Assembly (NCBI GenBank): GCA_917880885.1
Contig: OU862913.1
Span: 3,658,001 to 3,722,000, forward strand
DNA: 64,000 bases
Reading direction: 5' to 3'
Source: Limnephilus marmoratus
Taxonomy: Eukaryota; Arthropoda; Insecta; Trichoptera; Limnephilidae
Positions 53,873 to 64,000 of this stretch are shown here, one piece after another. Within the stretch, counting starts at the first letter, position 1, and every line of letters begins with the position of its first letter. A program made the position numbers and the translations under genes. The notes beneath the pieces are model-generated. The model saw only the letters and a list, made by a program, of their open reading frames with translations. It did no database searches and was not told the origin of the DNA.

Positions 53873-54311
53873 GTATAATAATAAATAATGTTAGTACTCT
53901 AGTTCACAACAACAATCATTTTCAGATTTTATTCATAAAGTTAAAAAATAAAAATACTCATTTATTTCTTACTTTTACATTACTTATGTCTTATGTTTAT
54001 ATATTATTAAATTTTAATAGTATGCAAAAACAAATGTTTTAAAATGTATTTAGAAACAAAGGAAAAAAATTACGAATAAAAATAAATTAAAAAACAAACA
54101 ATAATTACACTCAGACTATGCGAAAAACTTTGCAAAAATTTAATTAATTATATATTTTATCATTATTCCCACCATGAATATCATATATGTTATTATAACC
54201 CACTATTATGTGATGTTAGATGTCAAGAAAGTTTTAATATGAATGCCTAAAACGGGTGTATTTATTTTCATGAAATAAAATAACAAAATAATCACAATTC
54301 CTTCATTTCAG
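53873..54311. other. AT-rich spacer, possible intron
   Basis: No gene seen. It ends in a pyrimidine-rich acceptor (CCTTCATTTCAG) before the candidate exon. Confidence 0.45.
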
Positions 54312-54446
54312 ACATCAATGAAGTTAGTTCCCCAGGAAGAGTGTGCGGGAATATTCACCGTTGACAATCTTCACCCTGATGGTTCACCCACTCTTCACCA
54401 AATAGAGATTTGCAGCAGCCGTGTCAGCGCTAGTGGACCATGTGAG
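54312..54446 (+). CDS. Candidate internal exon of an unknown host gene
   Basis: 135 bp bounded by a good acceptor (CTTCATTTCAG) and donor (GAG|GTATGT). Only one frame is open, with phase 0 at both ends, coding 45 residues: TSMKLVPQEECAGIFTVDNL..., then HPDGSPTLHQIEICSSR and VSASGPCE. GC content is clearly above that of its surroundings. It matches none of the TE motifs in the window. I do not recognise the protein; three cysteines could suggest an extracellular domain, but that is a guess. Partner exons are not seen, so either the gene extends beyond the visible TEs or this is a stray exon. Confidence 0.4.
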
Positions 54447-54479
54447 GTATGTAATGTTGAGGTGCATTATGAATTAAGC

Positions 54480-55140
54480 TTATAACTGTATCAGAAACAT
54501 CGACCAGATCATGTTCAGTCATCAAGTACGCACTACTGTTGAATTTGACAGTCACCTCTGGTTTGGAGCTCCAGAATACTGGAAAATAACCCTTAACTCA
54601 TTGCAGATACGGGCGGTCCGTTTGATAAATTTCGCTTTTATAATAAATGGATTATTTTCTTTAGAGCACAGGTTTGGGGTGGGAATGCTGTCCTTGTTCT
54701 ACCGGTATTTCAATGGAAGATTCTCTGAGGAACTAGCGTCATTGATCCCTTCGGCACCGGTGCATATACGGGGCACACGCCAAACATGTATCCCAACATT
54801 TGTCACTTGAAAACGGGTTGTTTTTGAGTTCAACAGCTCGGCTGTGGAACGGATTTAAGACCCATGTTCACTCCTTCCTCTCCTCAAAAAGATCCCTGAG
54901 GGAAATTATACTCCTGGTGTCTTCCTCTTTAAAGTTAATGTAAAAAGTAATGGAAGTCACATAATATGGTGTACATCTTGTTCATACGGTTCAGGTTTGA
55001 TTGCGGTGAGGTTTATCCAGGTCTTGGCGGCAAATACGTTTGGCAACCATGGCGGTCCCGATCGAGAGAGATTGGTTGAGGAAGACCTAACCTAGACCTC
55101 TCCAGCCGGTCTCTCTCAACCCATTGTTGGATGTTGTGAT
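54480..55140 (+). pseudogene. LINE 3' fragment (LWFGAP...LSLFYRYFNG family)
   Basis: Open codons 54511-54810 read HLWFGAPEYWKITLNSLQ, RAVRLINF, FGVGMLSLFYRYFNGRFSEE, ASLIPSAPVHIRGTR. The better-preserved relative lies on the minus strand at 63482-63871. After 54810 the frame is broken, followed by a 3' UTR-like region with an inverted pair GAGAGAGATTGGTTGAG...CTCTCTCAACC (about 55063-55121). Confidence 0.8.
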
Positions 55141-55544
55141 TGTCCTATTTTATATTTAAATTCATGTAGCACTGAACATTTCCTTATCATTCATTTTAAT
55201 CTGGATGTGTAGAGCCCTTTATATTAAACTTTCGCGTCTATGCCACCTTTTACTCACATATCGCCATAAAATGTTTTATCTAAAACTCTTTGTGCCCTCT
55301 TTGTGTGGTGTATTTTTTTAGTTTATCAGCCTCCTCTTCGTGCGGGGCCTCGTAGAATAAAATAATTTTTACACTATGAAACAATATTATAATAAATAAA
55401 GCCTACAATTTTCCTACTCCTGATTTGTCTCATTTTGCATTTGTCTCATTCTCTCGAAGTTTGGTTTAATAAAGGCTTCACTTCTCCCGCGTGTGAACTG
55501 CATGCAAGTTTCATATATTTATTTTAAAGATAGAATTATTGACC
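55141..55544. other. Spacer, nothing recognised
   Basis: No gene or clear repeat was seen, apart from an AATAAATAAAG tail-like end near 55391-55402 that may close the LINE fragment. Confidence 0.45.
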
Positions 55545-55680
55545 GGTCAGTGATTGAGTGGGCACCGCGTTTAAGTCCCACCCGGGCGTCGCGTGTTTGA
55601 TTCCTCGGCTCCATCACAACACAAACAACATTTCCGGCTTTCTGTGGTGGTAGTAGGAGATTTGTCTTTCTTTGAAAAAA
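55545..55680 (+). mobile_element. tRNA-derived SINE, copy 2
   Basis: Same head (CAGTGATTGAGTGGGCACCG; GCGTGTTTGATTCCTCGGC), body (CCATCACAACACAAACAAC; CTTTCTGTGGTGGTAGTAGG) and TTTGTCTTTCTTTG tail as the copy at 35695-35890, opposite orientation. An A-run follows. Confidence 0.75.
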
Positions 55681-55681
55681 A

Positions 55682-55735
55682 ATATCAGAGTGTGCAATTC
55701 ACACGCGGTAGAAGTGAAATTTCAGAAAACTAATG
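55682..55735 (+). repeat. Shared word GTGCAATTCACACGCGGTAG
   Basis: GTGCAATTCACACGCGGTAG, followed by AAGTGAAA and TTCAGAAAACTAA, also occurs (with small changes) at about 41318-41360 and 41812-41850. It marks one more piece of the unidentified repeat in the 40-42 kb block. Confidence 0.7.
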
Positions 55736-55769
55736 TAGTCAAGAGTAGGGAGACTACGAAGCAGTTTTT

Positions 55770-56115
55770 TTTATCAATTATTTTTTATAATTATATTCAA
55801 GAATGGAAATATATGGGATTGGGCGAGAAATTGAGTAATCTGAAAGTATGTTGCCTGTTGTATGCTGATATTGCGGTACTGATTTCCGACAGTATCTAAA
55901 ACTCGTGTCTAGGATGAACAAAGTATGTATGAAGAATGAGTTAATGATAAATGTAAGTAAGTCTAAAATCGTGGTGTTTGATACGAAAACAATGTGAAAC
56001 TTAGTTGTGAATGCTGAATACTTGGAGCAGGTGGATAAGTTTTTGAAGTATGTATTGTGAAGTATATTTGGGAAGTGTGTTTACGGTAGATGGGAAGGCT
56101 GATAGAGATATGTGA
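55770..56115 (+). pseudogene. RTE-like LINE fragment, RT catalytic region
   Basis: The plus strand reads IQEWKYMGLGEKLSNLKVCC, LLYADIAVLISDS (YADD changed to YADI), then in other frames MNKVCMKNELMINVSKSK and FTVDGKADRD. This is the motif C to E region of an RTE-type RT, short and broken. Confidence 0.75.
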
Positions 56116-56124
56116 AACACGGTT

Positions 56125-57000
56125 TTTTTTTTTTTTAAGTATGTTTATTCAGTTTTTTTTAATTTTACAATATTTATCTTAAAAATCTTACAAAACTGAT
56201 CAATCAGTTTGATTGTAAGAAATCTCTCATTTTTCATATTTAATTAATACTATTATACTTTTATGTTTTACATTGTAATAACTGTGTAAAATTTAAAATA
56301 CTAATTATTATAAACTACTAATTACGAATACAGTGTGTGATAGTAATTTCCAGGTATTTGATCAATATTCGATTTAGGTATTTGTATACAATATTATTTG
56401 CTTTCATGTTCTACGGAGATAGAATGATTTAACTTTTTTTTTGATATTTGAATAAGATGTCTCATTTTTAATATTCTCAGGTAATGAGTTAAATATTTTC
56501 GGAATTCTATTTTTAATTCTCTTTGTTCTATCACCGTATACATTTTGAGACTTATTAATAATAAACATTTGTGCTTCTCTATGCCTAGTAGGGTAGTTGT
56601 GGTTTACAGGTTTTTTGAATTCTGTATTCCAGAATTCATCTAGCGTTAATTGATAATCTACACATCTTACTTTGTATAGAGAGGACATTACACAAGGAGA
56701 AATTTTTTTTATAATCGCCTTCACATAATTGAACTTTTTTTTTGCCTGATATCAATTTTAGGAAACGGATTTGTAATTGTTCTATTTTATTTAAGTACGT
56801 TTTGTACGTTAATCCGTAACTTTTTATCCCGTATCCTATAATTGATTCTGCTAATGCGTTGTATATACAGTATAATATATTTTTATCGACAAAGTTTTTT
56901 AGGTGGTAAAATTTCCCTAATATGGATCTTAATCTATTACATACATTTTCAATATGATTTGACCAGTTAAAATTGACATCTATTGTAAGACCAAGGTATT
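56125..57000 (-). pseudogene. 5'-truncated LINE, C-terminus and poly(A)
   Basis: Minus strand: a degenerate part (about 57000-56730) with WSNHIENVCNRLRSILGKF and YIYNALAESIIGYG-like codons, then 106 open codons (56724-56404): VRCVDYQLTLDEFWNTEF, HNYPTRHREAQMFIINKS, NRIPKIFNSLPENIK. It ends in a poly(A) run (poly-T at 56125-56141). Confidence 0.75.
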
Positions 57001-57065
57001 ATGTATATTAGACCAAGGTATTAAGTAGTCATGGTGTATAGTGTATATTATTAAAAACCAAGTGA

Positions 57066-57282
57066 AGACATTACAATTATCAACTTTGGTCTCCGGCCGT
57101 CCACGGGGCTTGATCTGCAGGTCGAAATTTCCAGAACGAAAACGTTGGAACCAAAAACGCACTGTGTTTTCTTTTGCGGTACCGTCGCCATACACATCGT
57201 TAATCCTTCGAGCCGTTTCTGCAGCACTGGTGCCACGGTGAAACTCGTACTCGTAAATAACGCGATATTTCAAGTATTCCAT
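57066..57282 (-). pseudogene. mariner transposase N-terminal fragment
   Basis: From MEYLKYRVIYEYEFHRGTSA through ETARRINDVYG, VRFWFQRFRSGNFDLQ and PRGRPETKVDN: the helix-turn-helix DNA-binding half of a mariner/SETMAR-type transposase. The catalytic DDD domain is absent; the frame then runs into LINE sequence at about 57000. No terminal repeats were found. Truncated relic. Confidence 0.85.
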
Positions 57283-57473
57283 TTTGTAAACTAAGTGACG
57301 CAAAGAAAAACAATTAAGGAAAAAACAAATGAATTATCATTTTCGCAACACAAATACATGAGTAAATAGCTGTATAAATTTGAATTTGGAATTCCTAACC
57401 AAAGAGAAGATATTTGAGATCAAAGTTGCCAGTACGGCAAAATGCCAATTTCATATGTAAGGACCTAATATTA

Positions 57474-58229
57474 ATCTATAATATAAAAATGAATCGCTAA
57501 ATTTGTTGGTCAGCGCAAATCTCGAGATCAGCTGAACCGATTTCGCTAATTCTCTTTTTAGAATATTCCTTGAAGTTCGAGGATGATTCTTACGGAGAGA
57601 AAAATTAGGAAAATTGCGCACAAAATTAGATAATAATAGAAAACATCGCACGTTTGATAGTTCGCGTGTTAGAGAATGACATTTTGCAAAACAATTAATG
57701 ATTGTTCAATCATGATTCTATTTTTGAAAAGTTGAAAAATTTATTTAAAGTAGGTACTCCCCTAATTGCTTGAATCGAATCAAGAATTTTAGATATTTTA
57801 AATAGGTACCTATGTTAGGTACCAAATTTAATATACATGAAAAATGGAAATTTGAATAAAAATTGTAAAAGGTGGCATGCGGGCTGCTTAAAAACTGAAT
57901 GTATTGGGATTGAATATATGGAACGTTGGCGGGACGAGTGAGCGGGAAAGGGAAGAGGGAAGGCGGGGAAGGTGGAAGGGGAACGCGGGAGGGGAAGGGG
58001 ACGTGTGAGGGGGGAGGGGAACTCGGGAGGGGGGTTCGCGGGACGGGGGGAGGTTGGGGGAATGGAGTGGGGAGAAAGAAGGTGGAGGAGACGGAGTGGG
58101 AACACGAGAGGGGAAGAGGACGCAGGAAAAGAAGGGGAGGCGGAAGGGGAACGGGACGAATGGGAAAGGACACTCAGGGAGAAACTATTTCTTTATTAAA
58201 TGGCATAGCAACGCATGCCGGGACCAGCT
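57474..58229 (+). mobile_element. Polypurine-rich Helitron-like element
   Basis: Starts TCTATAATATAAAAATGAATCG, with GCGCAAATCTCGAGATCAGC and AACCGATTTCGC, and ends TGGCATAGCAACGCATGCCGGGACCAGCT. It is a relative, in opposite orientation, of the element at 5988-6470. Its centre (about 57950-58180) is nearly pure G/A. No helicase gene. Confidence 0.65.
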
Positions 58230-58590
58230 TTTTTTGTGTGTTCGTTATTGTCAGGACAAGGTTTGTATAAAACTTCAGGTGAGCTCTGGCATTATGAAAT
58301 TTGTATAAAAAAATTGATATTGGTGACACGCGAGGTTTGAAAACTGAATGTATGGAAAGCGTGAGAGAGGGAGAGATGGGGGAGGGGAACCAGGGAGGGG
58401 GAGGGGAACTTGGGAGGGGGAGGGGGACCTGGGAGGGGGGAGGGGAACTCGGGAGGGGGATTTTCGAGACGGGGGAAGGGGGGGGGGTAGTGAAGTTGGG
58501 AGAGGGAAGGTGGAGGTGACGGAGTGGGAAAAGACACGCAGGGAGAATAAGTGGCATAGAAACGCATACCGGGAACTCACTATAATAATA
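58230..58590 (+). mobile_element. Second, 5'-truncated copy of the polypurine Helitron
   Basis: Directly after the first copy it repeats the internal TTCGTTATTGTCAGGACAAG, GAGCTCTGGCATTATGAAAT and a G/A tract (58360-58520), and ends GGCATAGAAACGCATACCGGG. Head-to-tail tandem arrangement. Confidence 0.65.
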
Positions 58591-58826
58591 TAAATTGAGC
58601 GACCGATCGATTTGATTTGTTTGCAAATTAACAGATTTTATTTATTTATTTTTTTTTTTAATATTTTTTTTATTTAATTTAATATGATGACATATAATAC
58701 AATATAAGATATGGGTAGTCCCACAAAGCTGTGACAGATCAGCTTGTCTGTAGGTTCTACCATTAAATATTATTACACAACACACATTAGTCTAGGTAAC
58801 AATATTAATACCTAATATAAGATTTA

Positions 58827-61690
58827 CTACAGATAAATATGTTGTTCATTTATTAACCACTTTTTTGTCAGTTTATGGCAGGGTTCCTCATTATTTTTAA
58901 AATTAATGTTTTGATGTAACATGTTGTAAATCAAGGGTATCATATATTCGAGCGTTCTGCTACCATACTTATTTGATATTCGTGGTATTTTTAAGCCTTT
59001 GTTTTCAGTAAATCTTGTTGTGTGACTATGCACCAATAAATTTTTGTACCTGCTTTCTCCCGAATTATCCATAATTATATTGTACCAGAGAAGCCCTTTA
59101 ATTGGAAGTAGGCCCTCAGACCCATACAGTAATTTTAAGTTGTTTCTTTGTTTGTAAAAGCTAGGTTTAACAATTTTTTTTAATTATAGCAGTCTGTAAA
59201 TTTTGAATGTATTTAATATTAATTTTACTCGAGTATCCCCAAGTTCGAATTCCATATCTAAGTATGGATTCGACCATAGAATGGATATAAGTTTGAGAGT
59301 GCATCGAGGCAACACAAATTTTAATTTATAAAAATTACTCGCCAAACATCGGAGCTGGTTACAAATTTTGATCACTTGTTTATCCCATTTAAAGTTATTA
59401 TCTACGATTATGCCAAGGTAAGTGTATTCATTTGTAAAATCAATTTTTTCACAGTAGCAAGTGTTATCATTTTTTTTATGTATACATTCAAAATTATGAG
59501 CAGTTATTTTAGGTAAACTCCATATTTTCAAGCTCGGTGATCTTATGTACATACATTTAGTTTTTTTGACATTAATTATTAGTCCTACATCATGAGACCA
59601 TTTGAGTAGCTCGTTAAAGTCACTTTGCAATTCTTTCATAGCTATTTCCGGGTTTTCATTTGATACAACTAGTGCGGTATCATCTGCAAAAATGAATCTA
59701 CGGGCTATTTAAAAAAGTTTAGACAAGGCAATGACATATATAATGTATAATTTAGGGCCTAAAATTGACCCTTGGGGTACTCCTGATTTGATAAATCTAA
59801 AATTACTCATTTCATTCAAAATCTTAACATACATTTTTCTATTTGTTAAATAGTTTTTGAAAAATGATAGTAGTTTACCACGGATTCCTATGATTTCAAG
59901 TACCTTGATTAATTGTGTGTGGCTGAGTGTATCGAAAGCTTTTGAGAAGTCAATAAATAATACCATTAGGTACATGTTTTCTAGAATTAAGCTGTGAATT
60001 TATATAATTAGAAAATTTTTCGAGAAGTTTATCACAGCTTTTTTTTTTGGAAGCCATACTGACATTCATCAATAATGCCCAATTTATTTAAATATTTATC
60101 CAAATTTATCGATATATATTTTTCTAAGATTTTTTCTAATGCGGGTAACAATGAAATGGGCCTATAATTATTTATTACGGTGTGATCTCCATTTTTATAA
60201 ATGGGCCTTATGATGCTGCATTTTAGTTCAGCTGGAATGATGCTTGTGTCAATAATTCTGTTTATTAGGTGGGTAATCATAGGACTAAGTAATTTTACAT
60301 GTTTTTTTAGATCATACATGCGAATTAGATCCACGCCCGGCGTCTTGGAGTTTTTCATTTGTCCGATAATGCATTCAGTTTGTTTCGCATTAGCTCTTGG
60401 TAGGTACATTGAATGTAGCAAATGTTCTTGATTGCATTCAGACGCTCGAACGTTGCATTCGTGTAATAACTGATTTACACCCTCGTCAAAGAAATTTGCA
60501 AAATTTTCTACCGTCACATCCGCCGCTTGAGAATGTAAGAAATATTTAGATATGATTTCGTCACAATCGGATTTTTTTTCCTTCCTAATATTTGATTTAC
60601 TTCATTCCATGTTTTTTTAATGTCTTTGAAGCAATGATTAAATTTGTTATTATAATATATTTTTTTTGTGTTTAATATTTTTTTATTGAGTCTATTTCTG
60701 TATTTCTTGTATTCGATTTCATATAATTTATTGTTAGGGGCGTTTTTCCATTTTCTCCATAGTGTGTCTCGTAGTTGTATATTTTCAATGAGGTTATAAT
60801 TTATCCAGCCTTTTTGGTTATTACGATGTTTATTTGTATTTGATTTCGTTATGGTACTTTTTTCGTAAATATATTTAAATTTAGATTTAATTTCTTCATA
60901 TATTAAGTTAGGTTCCGTTATGTTTAGTATTTCATTCCAATTTGTGATTTCAATCAGTAGATCCACTTTTTTTTCCGATATTACAGTATATTTCGTAAGG
61001 TGCGATTTATTGGAGGTACCTATCTCATTAGTAGAGAAACGAATCGTGGTCGCAATAAGGTAATGGTCCGCTATAATAGTTTCACATACGCATGAGCTGA
61101 TTTCATTTGTCTCTCTCTCTCTCTTACATAGATATGATCTAGACATGTAGCCGTTACGTAGTTTGTCAGTACGGCTTCACGCGTCACATCATAAATACAT
61201 TTTAAAAATCCAAATTTAGCCATCATGTTTTAGTATTGCATTACAATTGATTCCTGAAAATTTAATAAATTTATGTTCGTATCCCCGAGAACGATAACAG
61301 ATTCTTTAATTTCGATATTTCCCAATATAGCTTCCAACTCTTCGAGAAATAATTTTTTATTTGAATTAGGTGGTCTGTATATTGCCAGTATATGTATACG
61401 TTTATGTTTATTTACAGAAATAGTTCCGTAAACACATTCAAAATTTGTTGGCATTATGTTAATTTGTTTAAACGTAAGGTGATCTTTTACGTATATAATA
61501 ATCCCGATCTGTTTTTTCGACAAAAGTAATGAGAGCTAAATCCCGATATTGTGTATAGATTTATATCATTTTGATTTATCGACGTTTCGCAAATCGTAAT
61601 TATATCAATATTACTTAGAGAGCTAGAGATAACGAGAAGAAAAGTTTCCCAATATTTTGATAAAGATCTAATATTCAAGTGGATTGCAGT
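58827..61690 (-). pseudogene. LINE ORF2 remnant (endonuclease and RT)
   Basis: Seven pieces in order. 61678: MNIRSLSKYWETF and ITICETSIN. 61523: LAIYRPPNSNKKLF and VIVLGDTNINLLN. 61146: TIIADHYLIATTI, the SDH-like motif. 60517: IRPIYKNGDHTVINNYRPIS and CQYGFQKK. 59975: LFIDFSKAFDTLSHTQ and SGVPQGSILGPKL. About 59705: FADDTALVVS, bridged by a stop and frame change. 59639-59184: TYLGIIVDNNFKWD. 59072-58827: C-terminus. All domains are recognisable but at least six frameshifts or stops are present. Confidence 0.88.
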
Positions 61691-62341
61691 TAAATTATTA
61701 TTTCCTGATACATATTTTTTTATAATCCAGTTATCAAAACTTCGCGTGCGTTCATAATCGATTTCAGAGATGTGAAATTCTCCGTTTAAATCGCCATAAT
61801 ATTGAATAATATTTTAAAATGCAGCAGTAATTTATAAACATGTATAAGGATTTAATTAAACATAAAATATATGTAGATATTATTATAGTAGTGAGCCTTT
61901 CCAGTACGCATTGTTCAAGATTTATTTCAAAGCTAGGTAAATTTAATAATTGGCACATGTTAAAGGTGACTATAATAATATATCCTCTACATATATGAGT
62001 AGATGAGTATATAGTAGCATCAGTATAAAATTCAGTGTGCTGTTGTTAACACTTTGGTAATAGGACAATACATTTAAAAATATATTTAGCGGTAATTTTT
62101 GCATGGATATGAAATGTTTGTACTTGAGAAGTAAAATATGAATATTGTTATTTTTAATAAAAGGTGATAAGAAGATAAGGTAATAAAATTTTAGTTATTA
62201 ACATTATTATAATTAATATGTATATGTTTTTAAGTACTAACATATCTAATCATATTCTATACGACTTTGGGCAATATGCATCATCTTTTTGAAGTAGGTA
62301 CATACAGTTTGAATTATTTGCTTTATGGTTAGTATTTAGGT
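61691..62341. other. Spacer between ORF1 and ORF2 of the LINE
   Basis: AT-rich, with no convincing ORF. The 64-codon frame 61958-61764 partly overlaps the likely start of ORF2. Confidence 0.5.
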
Positions 62342-63284
62342 TCATCTTGAGGTTTTTATTTTGAAGGATACAATTGCTGCACTTTTCTTCTTCATTTTTA
62401 TTTGGGCATTCCTTCCATTCATGGTCTTTTGCGCAATGTAAGCACGTTGCACTTTTTTCTTTGTTGAATCATTTGATTGCCGTATGTCCAAACTTAAGGC
62501 AATGGTAACACTGCGTGATTGGAATTGCATCTTCTACACGTACTCTGTTGAATCCTATATTGATTTTTTCCCTTTCGATGAGGTGCGTCCTTAATTGTCC
62601 GCTTGTTTCCAGTATGTAGTTGGTAAGTCCATTTAGGTTTTTTGGTTTGAACATCTTGATTAATTTTATCGTATTTTTTGGGTCATTTTCCATGATATCC
62701 TTTATACCCTCATTTTGAGTTTTTAGGACCTCAATTATTTCTTATTCTGTCAGATCTGCCTGTACATTTCTTACGAAAATTTTGGGGTTTTTCTTTTTTA
62801 ATTCTTTGGCAACCATATTTTTTGAGCAGTTTATTTATTTCATCCGTCAATTTTTCTGCGTGGACTTTAGTAGGGCAAGATATTATCAGTTAATTTTGAG
62901 CGGTTTTGCGAACTCCATTTACTGCAATACCTAAATTTGCTATTTTTATTTTTTTGACGATTTGATCTTTTATCGCGTCTGATGTCATATTCGTGTTTTC
63001 ACTTTTAATAATGAATGAATATTTCGATTCCGGTATTTCTTTTAGTCGACTTGCATAGGTTTTTTTTCCATGTAACTCACATTTTCAATTTTTTTTTCTA
63101 ATTTTTCTATTAGTTTGTTTTGCAGTGAAGCGATCTCGTTTTGAAATGAAATTTTTTCGAGCATCCATTTTTCTTCTAGAAGTTTTATGTTTGTTTCTAG
63201 ATTAGTTTTGGCCTTGGAGTCTTGTTTGGTCGATATATTTGAGATTTCAATTTTTATATTCTCTATTAGTTGCAGCACGTCCAT
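62342..63284 (-). pseudogene. LINE ORF1 remnant with zinc knuckles
   Basis: 63284-63042 is a coiled-coil-like start (MDVLQLIENIKIEISNIS, LEEKWMLEKISFQNEI). Middle frames are broken. 62693-62469 has NGLTNYILETSGQLRTHLIE, VEDAIPITQCYHCLKFGHTA, a CCHC knuckle, and after a shift a second one (TCLHCAKDHEWKECPN) and CSNC. This is the gag-like ORF1 type of Jockey/R1 LINEs. Confidence 0.8.
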
Positions 63285-63299
63285 AATGGGTGGTGGTGT

Positions 63300-63379
63300 C
63301 AGTTAAAAGGTTGGATAACTATCCAGTAGATGGCGTTGTGTTTCGTTAGCCGCAGCAACGCGTGGCCGGGTCAGTTAGT
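63300..63379 (+). mobile_element. Helitron 3' end fragment
   Basis: GGTTGGATAACTATCCAGTAG, then GCAACGCGTGGCCGGGTCAG and TTAGT. It matches the last 75 bp of the element ending at 53872, with CTAGT changed to TTAGT. It abuts the 5' end of the LINE at 63290. Confidence 0.75.
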
Positions 63380-63414
63380 AATCAATAAAATAATTACAAA
63401 AATTACATAATTTT

Positions 63415-64000
63415 AATTTTTTTTTTTACATTAACACCACACAGGAGGCCCTGGGGAAAATAATTTCCCTCAGGGCCTATGTCATCTTTGTAGATGCTGT
63501 GTGAAGGGTCTTTTTGAGGAAAGGAAGGAGTGAACATGGGTCTTGAAGAGACCCATGTTGTAGGAGGGAGGAAACACAGAGGCCGGCAAATCGTTCCACA
63601 GCCGAACCGTTGAACTCAAGAACGAGTCATAGAAACGACCCGTTCTCATGTGAGTAATGTCAACCGTGTACAAATGTTGGGCGCGTGTTTGGCGTGTTTC
63701 CCGACTATGCACCGGTGCCGAGGGGATCAATGATGCTAGTTCCTCGGAGCATCTTCCATTGTAATACCGGTAGAACAAGGACAGCATTCCCACCTGACGC
63801 CTATGCTCTAAAGATTGCAGTCCGTCTGTTAAGATGGGAGAATCTATCAAACGGACCGCCCGTTTCTGCACAGAGTCAAGGTTTTTTTTTAGTTATTTTG
63901 GAGCTCCAGACCAGAGGTGGCTGCCAAATTCAACCATGGGGCGCACTTGCGATTTGTACAGGGTTAGCAGTTGGGTACTATTAAAGTATCTGCGGGCCCT
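63415..64000 (-). mobile_element. LINE 3' end, runs off the window
   Basis: Poly(A) (poly-T at 63418-63428), then 129 open codons (63871-63482): RAVRLIDSPILTDGLQSLEH, VGMLSLFYRYYNGRCSEELA, RFYDSFLSSTVRLWNDLPAS. Further upstream in another frame are SHLWSGAPK and TLYKSQVRPMVEFG. It belongs to the same family as 54480-55140. The rest lies beyond the window edge. Confidence 0.85.

Larger units (their letters stand above)
58640..63290 (-). mobile_element. Nearly full-length LINE with CCHC-knuckle ORF1, decayed
   Basis: On the minus strand it contains ORF1 (63284-62342, broken), a spacer of about 600 bp, ORF2 (about 61690-58827, broken into seven open pieces) and an A-rich 3' end at about 58640-58680. 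The CCHC knuckles in ORF1 resemble Jockey/R1-group LINEs rather than the PHD-type LINE at 6636-20290. Confidence 0.8.

Noticed and set aside
57745..58626. Proline/serine-rich and glycine-rich ORFs
   Set aside because: Same cause: polypurine tract of two Helitron copies.

Overview
This is a eukaryotic, AT-rich nuclear window, almost certainly from an insect. A lepidopteran is the best guess, because of the Helitron 3' ends of the type GCAACGCGTGGCCGGGTCAGCTAGT-like, frequent TAGGTACCTA-type words and a tRNA-Trp-primed CsRn1/Kabuki-like LTR element; this is inference, not proof. There is no bacterial-style gene organisation. The window is overwhelmingly transposable elements (TEs), nested several layers deep. 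Only two things look like host coding sequence: a two-exon C2H2 zinc-finger gene (2112-3212, minus), flanked by decayed extra fingers, and one isolated candidate internal exon (54312-54446, plus).

Left part (1-22.4 kb): zinc-finger gene and debris; LINE fragments; a C-rich tandem repeat; a Helitron inserted in a LINE reverse-transcriptase (RT) fragment; then one full-length LINE (about 6636-20290, plus; about 4.7 kb of its own sequence, PHD-finger ORF1 and EN-RT ORF2). This LINE is split by an apparently intact pogo-type DNA transposon (7138-10281, TA target-site duplication (TSD)), a decayed PIF/Harbinger element (about 11651-16677) carrying the start of a HARBI1-like transposase, and a hAT-type non-autonomous element (17812-18575, 8-bp TSD) that itself holds a TA-flanked foldback element (17924-18426). 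Inside the Harbinger segment lie a palindromic tRNA-like element flanked by 12-bp direct repeats (13899-14377) and two long hairpins (about 15485-15620, 15870-16000). A second, 5'-truncated LINE follows (20291-22395).

Middle part (22.8-36.6 kb): an unidentified GC-rich repeat; three minus-strand LINEs. The largest (25262 to about 31440) has ORF1, then two AT-rich hydrophobic ORFs, one with ten CxxC modules, then ORF2. The CxxC ORF overlaps the ORF2 start in the motif ATGGCTGA. Then come an (AAACAAAT)n tract, a tRNA-derived SINE and a tandem pair of polypurine-rich Helitrons.

Right part (36.7-64 kb): a Ty3/gypsy element of the CsRn1 type (36710-50902, minus, TATA TSD) inserted in the second Helitron. 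It has gag with a CHCC knuckle, pol, PBS, PPT and both LTRs. Each LTR carries a different secondary insertion (a TTAA-flanked piggyBac-type MITE in one, the GC-rich repeat with a 13-bp TSD in the other), and about 7 kb of further insertions lie between pol and the PPT. Beyond it are RTE and Jockey/CR1-type LINE fragments, more Helitrons, a second SINE, a mariner fragment, and a nearly full-length but frameshifted LINE with CCHC knuckles in ORF1 (58640-63290, minus). All family assignments come from motifs read by eye; none has been tested by database search.
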